Positions 1-9,297 are shown, numbered from the stretch's first letter. The stretch: 39,577 bases of DNA from Thermoplasmatota archaeon (GCA_016927555.1 JAFGML010000017.1:1-39577); one strand, 5' to 3'. A program made the numbers and translations. The notes: a model not told the origin generated them from the letters alone.

Positions 1-2
1 AT

Positions 3-749
3 GCGGTGGCGTACATCACGTTGAATCGACCGGATCGTCTCAACTCGTTTGACATGCAGCTTGGCCGTGAGTTGCATGTGGTCCTGCAGGATGTCGCACA
101 ACACCTGGAGGTCCGTGCGGTGGTCATCAGAGGAACCGGGAAAGGGTTCTGTGGTGGCGGTGATGTCAAAGAGATGCATGCTGCGCAGGATAAATCACGG
201 TTCCTCCGTGAGTTGACACAATCGATCCATCGGTGTGTGATTGCGTTGCGCACCATGGACAAACCCGTGATTGCTGCGGTGAACGGCGCTGCGTTTGGTG
301 CGGGTCTCTCCCTCGCGCTTGCCTGCGACATCATCATCGCTGTGAGAGACGCAAAATTGTGTTCCGCGTTCATCGGGATTGGGTTGGCACCAGGGTGTGG
401 AACCCAGTTTTTTACTCGTGTCGTCGGGTATCAGCGTGCATGTGAGTACATCCTTTCGTCAAAGACGTTTTCAGCCCAAGAGGCCTATAGTCTTGGTTTG
501 GTGAACCAGGTTGTTGAGCCAGATGCATTAGAAGCAGCGGTTGAAGAAACGGTCCGTCCGTTTCGCACCTTAGCACCCATCGCAGTGGGCAAGGCAAAGA
601 TGCTGATTAATAGAAGCTTGGAGAATGATATGGTGAAGCATCTGGAGCTGGAGAGTACGACAGCTGCGTGGTCAGCAGGAACAGAGGATTTCAAGGAAGG
701 TGTGGCTGCGTTTGTGGAGAAGAGAAAACCTGTGTTTCAAGGGAAGTAA
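3..749 (+). CDS. Enoyl-CoA hydratase/isomerase family protein, 5' end cut by window
   Basis: This is a crotonase-fold enzyme acting on acyl-CoA thioesters. The reading frame is open to the window edge, and the family's N-terminal strand (VAYITLNRPDRLNSF) already begins at the first codons. The true start therefore lies upstream, and the GTG at 6 is probably internal. The first oxyanion-hole motif is GKGFCGGGDVKEM and the second is AAFGAGLSLALACD. The two catalytic glutamates of classical enoyl-CoA hydratase are not at their usual places: Ser stands in SLALACD, and the AFIGIGLAPGCG segment has no Glu. That pattern resembles isomerase-type members such as PaaG rather than a true hydratase, so I do not assign a substrate. 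It precedes liuC by 92 bases on the same strand, which suggests a role in acyl-CoA or amino-acid breakdown. The family is certain and the reaction is not. Confidence 0.85.
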   Translation, partial: AVAYITLNRPDRLNSFDMQLGRELHVVLQDVAQHLEVRAVVIRGTGKGFCGGGDVKEMHAAQDKSRFLRELTQSIHRCVIALRTMDKPVIAAVNGAAFGAGLSLALACDIIIAVRDAKLCSAFIGIGLAPGCGTQFFTRVVGYQRACEYILSSKTFSAQEAYSLGLVNQVVEPDALEAAVEETVRPFRTLAPIAVGKAKMLINRSLENDMVKHLELESTTAAWSAGTEDFKEGVAAFVEKRKPVFQGK

Positions 750-841
750 CCAGGGGGTTCGACAATCGTCGATACTGTTAGGGAAACCTTTATGTATCAC
801 GGTTCTATGAATGCGATACAAAATCCAGGAGAGGCACCAGG

Positions 842-1627
842 ATGAACTATCAGACGCTTACCTGTGAAATCCATCAGGATGTTGCGACGGTGACGTTGAA
901 TCGACCTGAGGTACACAATGCGTTCAATGAGGTATTGATTCAGGAGCTCACCTCGTGTTTCACCACACTTGGAGCTGACCCCGCCGTAGCAGTGATTGTC
1001 CTCACCGGGCAGGGTGCGTCGTTTTGTGCTGGTGCAGATTTGACGTGGATGAAACGCATGGTCCACTACTCAAAGAAGGAGAACAGAGACGACAGTAAGT
1101 TGCTTCTCCAGATGTATGAGACGATTGCGTCCTGTCCAAAACCAGTGATTGGACGCATCCATGGTCATGCGTTTGGTGGTGGGATCGGGTTGCTAGCCGT
1201 CTGTGATATCACCGTAGGGGTTCCTGAGATGAAGTGTGCATTTAGTGAAATTAAACTCGGCATCATTCCTGCGGTGATCTCGACGTTTGTGGCGCCACGC
1301 CTACGCCCAGCAGATATGCGCCGCTTGTTTATCACTGGTGAGCGGTTCGATGCAGCCATGGCACAAAAGCTTGGGTTACTTGATCTTGTTGTTCCTGCAG
1401 AGTCGCTTGATGCGACAGTGCAGGCGTGTGTCGACCAGGTGCGCTCCTCGGGGCCTACGGCGATAAAAGAAGTCAAACAGCTGATAAAAAAATATTTTGA
1501 GTTAGACCGGAGACACTATCAGGAGTTCACGGTTGAGAAAATCGCTGAGCTGCGGGTGTCACCTGAAGGCCAGGAAGGCATCACCGCCTTCTTGGAGAAA
1601 CGAAAGCCAAACTGGAAGAGGTCCTAG
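842..1627 (+). CDS. liuC: Methylglutaconyl-CoA hydratase (LiuC-like enoyl-CoA hydratase)
   Basis: This 261-residue crotonase would hydrate 3-methylglutaconyl-CoA to HMG-CoA in leucine breakdown. The family signatures FCAGADLTWMKRM and FSEIKLGIIPAVIS match the LiuC/AUH subgroup, in which IPAVIS replaces the usual IPGAGGT. E136, in FSEIKLG, sits at one classical catalytic Glu position. The other position, in FGGGIGLLAVCD, is Gly. Length is normal for the family. The start is supported by AGGAGAGG at about 828-835. A TATA-like stretch (CCTTTATGTAT, about 786-796) may give it its own promoter. Its assignment is strengthened by the biotin-dependent carboxylase genes immediately downstream, whose carboxyltransferase is of the methylcrotonyl-CoA type and would make its substrate. 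A generic short-chain enoyl-CoA hydratase is the alternative. Confidence 0.8.
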   Translation: MNYQTLTCEIHQDVATVTLNRPEVHNAFNEVLIQELTSCFTTLGADPAVAVIVLTGQGASFCAGADLTWMKRMVHYSKKENRDDSKLLLQMYETIASCPKPVIGRIHGHAFGGGIGLLAVCDITVGVPEMKCAFSEIKLGIIPAVISTFVAPRLRPADMRRLFITGERFDAAMAQKLGLLDLVVPAESLDATVQACVDQVRSSGPTAIKEVKQLIKKYFELDRRHYQEFTVEKIAELRVSPEGQEGITAFLEKRKPNWKRS

Positions 1628-1631
1628 TAAT

Positions 1632-3128
1632 ATGTTTAAAAAAGTTCTTGTTGCGAATCGCGGTGAGATCGCGGTGCGGATCATCAAGGCATGTCAGGAG
1701 ATGGAGATTCGAACCGTCGCCGTGTATTCAGAGGTGGACCGGGATTCTCCTCATGTGCAGCTGGCTGATGAGTCCGTCAATCTCGGTGATCCCACTCCTT
1801 CAGAGAGCTACTTGAACATCGCAAAGATCATTGAGCATGCCAAGACCGTGGGTGCTGAGGCGATCCACCCGGGGTATGGGTTTCTTGCGGAGAACCCGGA
1901 TTTTGCGAAAGCATGCGCTGACTCTGGTATCGTGTTCATTGGGCCGACACCGCAGGTGATCCGTCTGATGGGTGATAAAATCGAGGCCAAGAAGACCATC
2001 GCTGGTGCTTCTGTTCCTGTGATTCCTGGGTACCATGGGGTGAAACAAGACCTTGACACTCTCACCAGAGAGGGGAAGAAGATAGGATTCCCCCTGCTGG
2101 TGAAGGCGACCGCTGGTGGCGGTGGCAAGGGCATGCGGGTGGTACACAAGGAAGAGGAGCTTGCGCAGTCCATTGAGAGTGCGAAGCGAGAGGCGAAATC
2201 CGCGTTTGGCAACGACTCTGTGTTCCTTGAGCAGTACATCGACAAACCCCGTCACATCGAGTTCCAGGTGCTCGCTGACCAGCAGGGTCAGGTGATTCAT
2301 CTCTTTGAGCGGGAGTGCTCGATTCAACGACGTCACCAGAAGATTATCGAGGAGACGCCCTCCCCGGTGATGACCAAGAAGCTCCGGGAGACCATGGGGT
2401 CTGCTGCGGTGGCCGCTGCCCAAGCAGTCGGGTACACCAATGCAGGGACTATTGAGTTCATGGTGGATGGCAAGCAGAATTTCTACTTCATGGAGATGAA
2501 CACACGTCTGCAGGTGGAGCACTCGATCACTGAGGCTACTACGGGGGTTGATCTGGTGAAATGGCAGCTGCGCATCGCAAGCGGTGAACCACTCACCTTG
2601 AAGCAGAAGCAGCTGCTGCAGCGTGGTCATGCCCTGGAGTGTCGAATCTACGCTGAGGATCCCTCGAACGGGTTCTTACCAAGCGTAGGGACCTTAGAGA
2701 AAGTTGACCTCCCCAGTGGTCCGAACATTCGGAATGACACAGGGGTCGAGACGAATTTTCAGGTCAGCCCATACTATGATCCGATGCTGGCGAAGCTCAC
2801 GGTGAGCAGTGAGACGCGAGCGGAGAGTATTCAGAAGATGCTCTGGGCGCTGTCTCACTACGTGATCTTAGGGGTCACGACCAATATTTCGTTTCTCAAG
2901 AAGGTGCTGGCTCACCCAGAGTTTCTGAAGGGAAACATCACGACCCATTTCATTGATGACTACTTCAAAGACTGGATGGTGCGCAAACAAGGACTCCCCC
3001 TGGACGCTCTGCTCGCACTGGCGGTGTATGATTCACTGCATACGAAGCGACAGCAGATCGTGCGGTACAAAGAGGCGGATCCGCACTCTCCCTGGCAGCA
3101 TGTGGGCCGCTGGCGGATGGGGGTGTGA
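1632..3128 (+). CDS. Biotin carboxylase subunit of acyl-CoA (probably methylcrotonyl-CoA) carboxylase
   Basis: This 498-residue ATP-grasp enzyme carboxylates protein-bound biotin using ATP and bicarbonate. It opens with the family N-terminus FKKVLVANRGEIAVRI, has the glycine-rich loop KATAGGGGKGMRVV, the MEMNTRLQVEH metal and catalytic segment, and a C-terminal biotin carboxylase domain ending near FLKGNITTHFIDDYF. I chose the ATG at 1632, just after the liuC stop, because the conserved N-terminus starts there. An open frame upstream only reads through liuC. Bacterial LiuD/MCC-alpha normally carries the biotin domain in the same chain; here the chain stops after the carboxylase part and the biotin carrier is the next gene. 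Its stop codon overlaps the possible GTG start of that gene, so the two are surely co-translated. Substrate choice is set by the carboxyltransferase downstream. Confidence 0.93.
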   Translation: MFKKVLVANRGEIAVRIIKACQEMEIRTVAVYSEVDRDSPHVQLADESVNLGDPTPSESYLNIAKIIEHAKTVGAEAIHPGYGFLAENPDFAKACADSGIVFIGPTPQVIRLMGDKIEAKKTIAGASVPVIPGYHGVKQDLDTLTREGKKIGFPLLVKATAGGGGKGMRVVHKEEELAQSIESAKREAKSAFGNDSVFLEQYIDKPRHIEFQVLADQQGQVIHLFERECSIQRRHQKIIEETPSPVMTKKLRETMGSAAVAAAQAVGYTNAGTIEFMVDGKQNFYFMEMNTRLQVEHSITEATTGVDLVKWQLRIASGEPLTLKQKQLLQRGHALECRIYAEDPSNGFLPSVGTLEKVDLPSGPNIRNDTGVETNFQVSPYYDPMLAKLTVSSETRAESIQKMLWALSHYVILGVTTNISFLKKVLAHPEFLKGNITTHFIDDYFKDWMVRKQGLPLDALLALAVYDSLHTKRQQIVRYKEADPHSPWQHVGRWRMGV

Positions 3129-3130
3129 CC

Positions 3131-3628
3131 ATGACCATGTTCATCAACTACGAGCACAATAATCATGTGTACGGGGTGACCGCAGAGCGTCGGGACAACC
3201 GGTTTTTCATCACCTATGACAACAATGAGTACACCGTGACTGCGACAGAGACCAAACCTGGGCAGCTTGCCATGCAGGTGGGCGACCGGACGATTAAGTG
3301 CGTGATCTCTGAGGGTGAAGACAGCAAGTTTGTGTTCATCGACGGTGATATTTTCCAGGTGAAGCGCATTGAGCTGACTGGTAGGAAGAAATCAGAGGTA
3401 AAATCAGGGACGCTGAACTCTCCGATCTCAGGGACGGTGGTGTCCGTGAAGGTGAAAGAGGGCGTTGCCGTGAAGAAAGATGAGGTGATCATGGTGATTG
3501 AGGCGATGAAGATGGAGTACCTGATCCGTGCGCCGTTCGATGGTGTCATCAAAAAGATTTACTTTACAGAGAAAGATCAAATTGAGATTGGGAAGCTGAC
3601 CGCGGAGATGGACGCAAGAGAGGGATAG
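3131..3628 (+). CDS. Biotin carrier subunit with BT-like linker domain
   Basis: This small subunit of about 165 residues carries the biotin that shuttles CO2 between the two catalytic subunits. The first 80 or so residues are beta-rich and look like the BT domain that docks the carrier in fused propionyl- and methylcrotonyl-CoA carboxylase alpha chains. A short linker follows, then a biotinyl domain with the motif [10 protein letters not shown]. The biotinylated lysine is K127, counted from the ATG at 3131. Three starts are possible (GTG 3125, ATG 3131, ATG 3137). The GTG overlaps the upstream stop, and a G-rich stretch at 3113-3124 is a plausible ribosome binding site, so I take 3131. The next gene starts one base after its stop. 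In effect this is the C-terminal part of an MCC/PCC alpha chain encoded separately. Confidence 0.9.
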   Translation: MTMFINYEHNNHVYGVTAERRDNRFFITYDNNEYTVTATETKPGQLAMQVGDRTIKCVISEGEDSKFVFIDGDIFQVKRIELTGRKKSEVKSGTLNSPISGTVVSVKVKEGVAVKKDEVIMVIEAMKMEYLIRAPFDGVIKKIYFTEKDQIEIGKLTAEMDAREG

Positions 3629-3629
3629 C

Positions 3630-5237
3630 ATGGAAGCACTAGAGAGTAATGTGGATACCAAGAGTAAGGAGTACAAAGAGAATTACACGTACTATGAACG
3701 GCTGGTCACTGATTTGAAAGAGAAGATCTCAGTCACGTCGAAGGGTGGTGGTGCTGAGGCTGTCAAGCTGCATAAATCCCGTAACAAGATGCTTGCTCGT
3801 GAGCGCATTGATGCGCTGCTGGATCCAGACACCCCGTTCATGGAGTTCAACACCCTGGCTGCCTATGGGTTGTACGACAACAAGGCGCCGGCTGCTGGGA
3901 TCATCACCGGCATTGGGATTATCCATGGCCGGGAGGTCGTCCTTGTCGCTAATGATGCGACTGTCACGGGTGGGACGTACTATCCAATCACTGTGAAGAA
4001 GCATTTGCGTGCCCAGGAGATCGCCATGGAGAACAACCTCCCTTGCATCTACCTGGTGGACTCTGGTGGTGCGTTTCTCCCCATGCAGGATGAGGTGTTC
4101 CCGGACCGGGAGCACTTCGGACGTATCTTCTACAACCAGGCGAAGATGTCGTCGCTGAAGATTCCTCAGATCGCAGTCGTCATGGGATCCTGCACTGCGG
4201 GTGGTGCGTATGTGCCTGCGATGTCTGATGAAACCGTGATTGTGAAAGGCACCGGTACGATTTTTCTGGGTGGCCCACCATTGGTGAAGGCCGCGACTGG
4301 TGAGGAGGTCACCGCAGAGGAGCTGGGTGGTGCGGATGTGCACTGCCGGGAGAGCGGTGTCTCTGATCACTATGCCCTGGATGATCATGATGCGATTCGT
4401 ATCACGCAGAACATCGTGGAGAACTTGAATCGGCCAGAGAAAACACACCTTGATATCAAGGCTCCTGAGGAGCCAGCCTATGACATGAAAGAGATTTATG
4501 GGATTCTGCAGAAGGACCCCCGCAAACCCTTTGAGGTCCGGGAGATCATCGCCCGTGTGGTGGATGGCAGCCGGTTCCATGAGTTCAAAGCGTTGTATGG
4601 GACGACACTGGTGACGGGGTTTGCCCGCATCATGGGGTACCCTGTTGGTATTTTAGCGAACAACGGGGTGTTGTTCTCTGAGTCGGCGTTGAAAGGCACC
4701 CATTTCATAGAGCTGTGCTGTCAACGGAAAATCCCTCTGGTGTTTCTGCAGAACATCACTGGGTTCATGGTCGGTCGGAAGTACGAGTCAGGGGGCATAG
4801 CGAAGGATGGCGCAAAGATGGTCACTGCGGTCACCTGTGCGCAGGTGCCGAAGTTCACCGTCATCATCGGCGGGTCGTTTGGCGCGGGCAACTACGGGAT
4901 GTGTGGTCGCGCGTACGGTCCTCGTCAGCTGTGGATGTGGCCGAATGCCCGTATCTCTGTGATGGGTGGGCAGCAGGCAGCTACTGTGCTGCTGACAGTG
5001 AAGCGAGATCAGCTCTGGCGCAAAGGCATCGAGATGAGTAAGAAAGATGAACAACAACTCACCGACCCGATTTTAAAGAAGTATGAGATGGAAGGCAACC
5101 CGTACTACAGCACGGCCCGTATCTGGGATGATGGCATCATCGACCCGGTGGATACCCGCGTGGTGCTGGGGCTGGGCATCTCTGCGTCGTTGAATGCACC
5201 GATCCCCGACTGGAGTCCTGGTGTCTTCCGGATGTAG
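3630..5237 (+). CDS. liuB: Methylcrotonyl-CoA carboxylase carboxyltransferase (beta) subunit
   Basis: This 535-residue carboxyltransferase moves CO2 from biotin to the acyl-CoA. Length and sequence match the MCC-beta subgroup: [19 protein letters not shown], the [16 protein letters not shown] segment, [16 protein letters not shown] and [15 protein letters not shown]. The FLP-x-Q-x-EVFPD stretch is characteristic of methylcrotonyl-CoA rather than propionyl- or acetyl-CoA carboxylases. The C-terminal crotonase-like half has [20 protein letters not shown] and [15 protein letters not shown]. The gene follows the biotin carrier by one base. With LiuC upstream it converts 3-methylcrotonyl-CoA to HMG-CoA. 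Geranyl-CoA carboxylase (AtuC) is a close relative and cannot be excluded from sequence alone, but the neighbouring LiuC favours leucine. Confidence 0.9.
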   Translation: MEALESNVDTKSKEYKENYTYYERLVTDLKEKISVTSKGGGAEAVKLHKSRNKMLARERIDALLDPDTPFMEFNTLAAYGLYDNKAPAAGIITGIGIIHGREVVLVANDATVTGGTYYPITVKKHLRAQEIAMENNLPCIYLVDSGGAFLPMQDEVFPDREHFGRIFYNQAKMSSLKIPQIAVVMGSCTAGGAYVPAMSDETVIVKGTGTIFLGGPPLVKAATGEEVTAEELGGADVHCRESGVSDHYALDDHDAIRITQNIVENLNRPEKTHLDIKAPEEPAYDMKEIYGILQKDPRKPFEVREIIARVVDGSRFHEFKALYGTTLVTGFARIMGYPVGILANNGVLFSESALKGTHFIELCCQRKIPLVFLQNITGFMVGRKYESGGIAKDGAKMVTAVTCAQVPKFTVIIGGSFGAGNYGMCGRAYGPRQLWMWPNARISVMGGQQAATVLLTVKRDQLWRKGIEMSKKDEQQLTDPILKKYEMEGNPYYSTARIWDDGIIDPVDTRVVLGLGISASLNAPIPDWSPGVFRM

Positions 5238-5258
5238 AGAAAGGACGTTGATTTTGCT

Positions 5259-6464
5259 ATGATGTATGATGTCGTGGTTGTCGGCGCTGGGCCAGCTGGC
5301 TCCACAGCAGCCAAATGCCTTGCGGAAAAAAAGGTCAAGGTGCTGCTGTTGGACAAGGCAGCGTTCCCTCGTGAGAAACTCTGTGGTGGTGGGCTGCCGA
5401 CACGGGTGGTCAAGCGGTTTCCGTACATCAAACCGTTCGTTGATTCAGTGTCCTATGGCAGCGTCATGTACTCTTCGTCTCAGCGGTATCGATTTGAAAT
5501 CATTAGAGACAAGCCGTTCTTGTTTAATGTGCGTCGCAGAGACTTTGACCATGAGCTGCTGAAGCTTGCCTTGCAGGCAGGGGCAGAAGTGCGAGAAGGA
5601 ACAACAGTGACTGATATCTCCCTGCGTCCCGATGACGCCCTGTTGACGCTGGAGACCGGGGAGACCATTGAGACCAAGATGGTGATTGGCTGTGACGGTG
5701 CACGCAGCCTTGTTGCGGAGAAAGCTGGGCTGAACACCACGCAGCAGCCGGTCTGTGTCACCCTGGTGCAAGAGCAGGTGATGACTGAACAGGTTATTGA
5801 GCAGTACTTCACCAAGAAGCGACTGGTGCACTTGTACATCAAGGCACAGGGGATAGCGGGGTACGGCTGGGTGTTCCCCAAGAGAGACTCTGTGAACATT
5901 GGCATCGGTGAGTTCCAATCAGCTGTGGAAGCATCCCGCCCACGACCCTCGTTGAAGGAAGCCTTCGAGTTGTTCGTAGAGCAGATGAAGAAGCAGGGGA
6001 TGCTGCCGAAGGATTTTGTGGTGGAGAACCTGAAAGGTGCGACCCTTCCGATTTTCCCGTTAGACCAGACGTATAGTGATCGTGTGGTGCTCTGTGGGGA
6101 TGCTGCCGGGTTCATCAACTCGATTACTGGTGAAGGGATTTACTATGCGATGACCTCAGGAAAGCTTGCTGCACACCTTGTCGCAGAGGGGTTGAAGAAA
6201 CAGGACCTCAGCAAGGAGTTCTTAGCCCAGTACCAGCACCGGTGGTATGATGAGTTCGGCAAGGACCTGCGGCTGCTAGGCCGGTTCAACAACCAGTGGG
6301 GGAAGAACTCAGAGAAGATCATTCGGTTGATGTCACGGGATAAGAAATTCGCGTACTTGATCGTCGGCATCACCGGTGGGCAGATTAGTTTTACGAAGTA
6401 CAAACTGCCGTTGATTCTGCGGTACCTCTACGTCTCCCTGCGAGACGTGTTTCGGAAGAGATAA
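5259..6464 (+). CDS. Geranylgeranyl reductase family FAD-dependent oxidoreductase
   Basis: This 401-residue flavoprotein belongs to the family that saturates isoprenoid chains of archaeal membrane lipids. An N-terminal Rossmann motif VVVGAGPAGSTAA (residues 6-18) binds FAD. The conserved cysteine motif LCGGGLP (41-47) and the second FAD motif VVLCGDAAGFINSITGEG are both present and typical of the family. There is no signal peptide. The ATG at 5259 is followed directly by ATG at 5262 and either could be used. It starts 21 bases after liuB on the same strand, so it is probably co-transcribed with the HMG-CoA-producing enzymes. The family also includes halogenases and other monooxygenase-like enzymes, so lipid saturation is likely but not proven. 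Confidence 0.85.
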   Translation: MMYDVVVVGAGPAGSTAAKCLAEKKVKVLLLDKAAFPREKLCGGGLPTRVVKRFPYIKPFVDSVSYGSVMYSSSQRYRFEIIRDKPFLFNVRRRDFDHELLKLALQAGAEVREGTTVTDISLRPDDALLTLETGETIETKMVIGCDGARSLVAEKAGLNTTQQPVCVTLVQEQVMTEQVIEQYFTKKRLVHLYIKAQGIAGYGWVFPKRDSVNIGIGEFQSAVEASRPRPSLKEAFELFVEQMKKQGMLPKDFVVENLKGATLPIFPLDQTYSDRVVLCGDAAGFINSITGEGIYYAMTSGKLAAHLVAEGLKKQDLSKEFLAQYQHRWYDEFGKDLRLLGRFNNQWGKNSEKIIRLMSRDKKFAYLIVGITGGQISFTKYKLPLILRYLYVSLRDVFRKR

Positions 6465-6476
6465 ACAAAAGGTGTG

Positions 6477-8132
6477 TTACTGTTTTCCGCGGAGCTGTCG
6501 TCTGAGGATCTTCCCTGAGATCGTCTTGGGCAGCTCATCCATGTACTCGATGATCCGTGGGTACTTGTACGGCGCGGTGACTCTCTTGACGTGCTCCTGC
6601 AGCTCCTTGGTGAGTGTCTCTGAAGGTTTGTATCCTTTTACGAGGACGACGTAGGCTTTGACGACGATCCCACGGACTCCTTCTGGGTCTGGTGCACCGA
6701 CCACGGCGCACTCAGCCACGGCGTCATGCTCGATGAGTGCGGATTCCACCTCAAAGGGACCGATGCGGTACCCTGAGGATTTAATGATGTCGTCATCCCG
6801 GCCGACGAACCAGAAGTACCCGTCTTCATCCTTGTACCCCTGATCGCCGGTAAAGTAATAACTGCCTTTGAAGGATTTCTTCATGATCTCAGGGTCTTTC
6901 CAGTACTCTTTGAACAACCCTGGTGGGCGGACGTCCCCGACGTACAAGGCGATGTTGCCGACCTCGTTTGCCTTCACCTCGGTTCCGTTGTCATCGACGA
7001 TGCGGACATCATGACCTGGTGTTGGTTTACCCACAGAGCCGTACTTAATCGGCATAAAGGGGTAGTTGGACAGCACGCAGACGGTCTCGGTCTGCCCGAA
7101 GAAATCATAGATCTCCAGGTGATACGCGTCTTTCCATACTCTGATGACCTCTGGGTTGAGTGGTTCTCCAGCGCTCATGCAATGCCGTAATTTCAGGTTG
7201 TACTTGGAGAGATCCATCTGAATGAGCAGCCGGTACACCGTGGGTGGTGCACAGAACGTCGTCACCCCGTACTTCTCCATAGCTCTGAGCAGGCCGTCAG
7301 CATCAAAGCGCTCTGGGGTCTCCCATTGGATAACCGCTGCACCCACGATCATCTGACCAAAGAGCTTTCCCCATGCTGCCTTTGCCCAGCCGGTCTCTGA
7401 GACCGTCCAGTGCAGGTCACATTTCGTGAGTGCCTGGGCGAATCGTGCGGTCACCTCATGACCAAGAGGGTAACTGTGGGTGTGCAGCACCATTTTTGGA
7501 TGACCCGTGGTCCCTGAGGTAAAGTAGATGAGCAATGGCTCATCTGCGCGTGTTTTTCCTATTTCTTTTTGTGTGAGTTCCCGTGATGCTGTGTTCATCT
7601 CCTCAGTGAAGTTGAGCCAGCCGTCTCGTGTGCCATCAACCAGCATGGCATGTTTAAGGGTCTTGCAGTTCGTTTTCACTGCTTCGACGCGTTCTGCATG
7701 GTCCACATCCGTCAGAATCATGGTTGCCTCAGCGCGGTTGACGCGGTACTCAATGTCTTTTTCGGTGAGCAGCACTGTGCCTGGCATGGCGACGACACCG
7801 AGTTTGAACATCCCGATGAGGGCGATGTACCACTCAGGGATGCTTTGTAAAATAACTAAGACGCGGTCGCCTTTCTGTACCCCAAGGTTCCGCAGCACAT
7901 TCGCGAATTGGTTGGATTGTACTTTCAAATCGTAGAAGGTGTGGTACCGTGCTTTCTCCCCGGTTTTCTCTATGGAGATGAGCGCAAGTTTAGTGCGGTC
8001 CTCAGCCCATTGGTCCACGACGTCAAAGCCGAAGTTGTAGTAGGTGGGTACTTTCCAGGTGAAGCTCTTGTAGAGTTCTTCGTACCTGTCTTTCTTAAAC
8101 ACAGTGTCACACGCTGGTTGTTTCTCTTTCAT
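6477..8132 (-). CDS. AMP-forming acyl-CoA synthetase (medium-chain / ACSM-like)
   Basis: This 551-residue adenylate-forming enzyme activates a carboxylic acid to its CoA thioester. Core motifs are all present: the P-loop YFTSGTTGHPKMVLHTH, the YDFFGQTET adenine-binding segment, YFTGDQGYKDEDGYFWFVGR with the hinge Asp, and the C-terminal catalytic lysine in PKTISGKILRR. The overall pattern is of the medium-chain ACSM subgroup rather than acetyl-CoA synthetase. A longer reading frame begins at 8168 inside the dehydrogenase gene, but the ATG at 8132 has a strong GGGGGTGACC ribosome binding site just before it. It lies 25 bases downstream of the acyl-CoA dehydrogenase, so the two form an operon: activation followed by dehydrogenation of a fatty or branched acid. 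Confidence 0.9.
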   Translation of the reverse strand: MKEKQPACDTVFKKDRYEELYKSFTWKVPTYYNFGFDVVDQWAEDRTKLALISIEKTGEKARYHTFYDLKVQSNQFANVLRNLGVQKGDRVLVILQSIPEWYIALIGMFKLGVVAMPGTVLLTEKDIEYRVNRAEATMILTDVDHAERVEAVKTNCKTLKHAMLVDGTRDGWLNFTEEMNTASRELTQKEIGKTRADEPLLIYFTSGTTGHPKMVLHTHSYPLGHEVTARFAQALTKCDLHWTVSETGWAKAAWGKLFGQMIVGAAVIQWETPERFDADGLLRAMEKYGVTTFCAPPTVYRLLIQMDLSKYNLKLRHCMSAGEPLNPEVIRVWKDAYHLEIYDFFGQTETVCVLSNYPFMPIKYGSVGKPTPGHDVRIVDDNGTEVKANEVGNIALYVGDVRPPGLFKEYWKDPEIMKKSFKGSYYFTGDQGYKDEDGYFWFVGRDDDIIKSSGYRIGPFEVESALIEHDAVAECAVVGAPDPEGVRGIVVKAYVVLVKGYKPSETLTKELQEHVKRVTAPYKYPRIIEYMDELPKTISGKILRRQLRGKQ

Positions 8133-8157
8133 GGTCACCCCCCGTTTTTGAGATTTT

Positions 8158-9297
8158 TTAGAGGCCAAGGCGTTTGGCGATCACCATGCGTTGCACCTCT
8201 GAGGTGCCTTCCCCGATTTGGGTGAGCTTCACATCCCTGTAGAAGCGCTCTACGGGGAAGTCACGCATGAAGCCGTAGCCACCATGGATTTGCATGGCAT
8301 CACGGGTTGCTTTCATCGCGATTTCTGAAGCAAAGAGCTTTGCCATGGACGCCTCGATGCTGAACGGCAGGCCCTTGTCTTCAAGGAACGCTGCACGCAT
8401 CACGAGGAGTCGTGCCGCATCAATTTGGGTGGCCATGTCTGCGATCATCCACTGGATTGCCTGGTTTTTCCCGATGGGTTTACCAAATTGCTGTCGTTGT
8501 TTCGCATACGTAAGGCTTTCATCCAGTGCGCCTTGTGCGATGCCGACAGCCATAGCTCCAATTGCGGTTCTGCCGCGGTCCAGGATGTTCATCGCTCCGA
8601 CGAAGCCAAGGTTTTTCTCCCCAAGCAGGTTTTCTTTAGGGACACGGCAGTTCTCAAAGATGAGCTCTGCGGTATGGCTGCCACGTAAACCGAGTTTGTC
8701 TTCCAGGACACCGACCGTAAACCCGGGTGTGTCTTTTTCAACGATGAACGCGCTGATTCCTTTTGCCCCCAGTGTCTTATCGGTTTTTGCCATGACGGTG
8801 ACAACCGCTGCGATGTCGCCGCTGGTGATGAACTGTTTTGTACCGTTGATGACCCATTCGTCTCCCTCGAGGACCGCGGTGGTCTGCAGGGAGGCTGCGT
8901 CTGAGCCTGCGTTTGGCTCGGTTAGTGCCCATGCTGCGAGATGGTCTCCATGCAGGATTTTGGGGAGGTACTTCTTGCGTTGCTCCTCGGTTCCTCTCTC
9001 GTAGATATGGCCAACGCCTAGTGAGTTATGTGCTTCAACAGTAAGGCCTGTGGACCCGCAGACCCTGGAGATTTCTTCCAGGGCGATCATGTAGCAGACC
9101 CGGTCGACGCCAGCCCCACCGTACTTCTTGGGAACCGTCATGCTCAGCAGCCCGAGTTTCCCCATTCTTTTGTACAACTCTGTGGGGAAGTACTCTTCTT
9201 TGTCGATTTTTGCTGCGAGTGGTTTGAGTTCTTTGTCGACGAAGTCTTTGACTGTTTTTTTGAACAGCTTCTGCGTCTCAGTGAGTTGGAAATCCAT
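8158..9297 (-). CDS. Acyl-CoA dehydrogenase
   Basis: This 379-residue FAD enzyme introduces an alpha-beta double bond into acyl-CoA and passes electrons to ETF. The family signatures are present: [17 protein letters not shown] with the flavin-binding segment [32 protein letters not shown], and the C-terminal [20 protein letters not shown]. The catalytic base is E363 in [11 protein letters not shown], the position used by short- and medium-chain enzymes. In isovaleryl-CoA dehydrogenase this position is Ala or Gly and the base lies elsewhere. So despite the neighbouring leucine genes this is better read as a general short- or branched-chain acyl-CoA dehydrogenase. Length is normal. It is first in a two-gene minus-strand operon and is divergent from the CoA-transferase. 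Confidence 0.93.
   Translation of the reverse strand: MDFQLTETQKLFKKTVKDFVDKELKPLAAKIDKEEYFPTELYKRMGKLGLLSMTVPKKYGGAGVDRVCYMIALEEISRVCGSTGLTVEAHNSLGVGHIYERGTEEQRKKYLPKILHGDHLAAWALTEPNAGSDAASLQTTAVLEGDEWVINGTKQFITSGDIAAVVTVMAKTDKTLGAKGISAFIVEKDTPGFTVGVLEDKLGLRGSHTAELIFENCRVPKENLLGEKNLGFVGAMNILDRGRTAIGAMAVGIAQGALDESLTYAKQRQQFGKPIGKNQAIQWMIADMATQIDAARLLVMRAAFLEDKGLPFSIEASMAKLFASEIAMKATRDAMQIHGGYGFMRDFPVERFYRDVKLTQIGEGTSEVQRMVIAKRLGL

Noticed and set aside
1533-1631. N-terminal extension of the biotin carboxylase
   Set aside because: The extension only reads through the end of liuC in another frame, and the family N-terminus begins exactly at the ATG at 1632.
6472-6654. Plus-strand frame at the end of the geranylgeranyl-reductase-like gene
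   Set aside because: It lies entirely within the oppositely oriented acyl-CoA synthetase gene and is a frame shadow.
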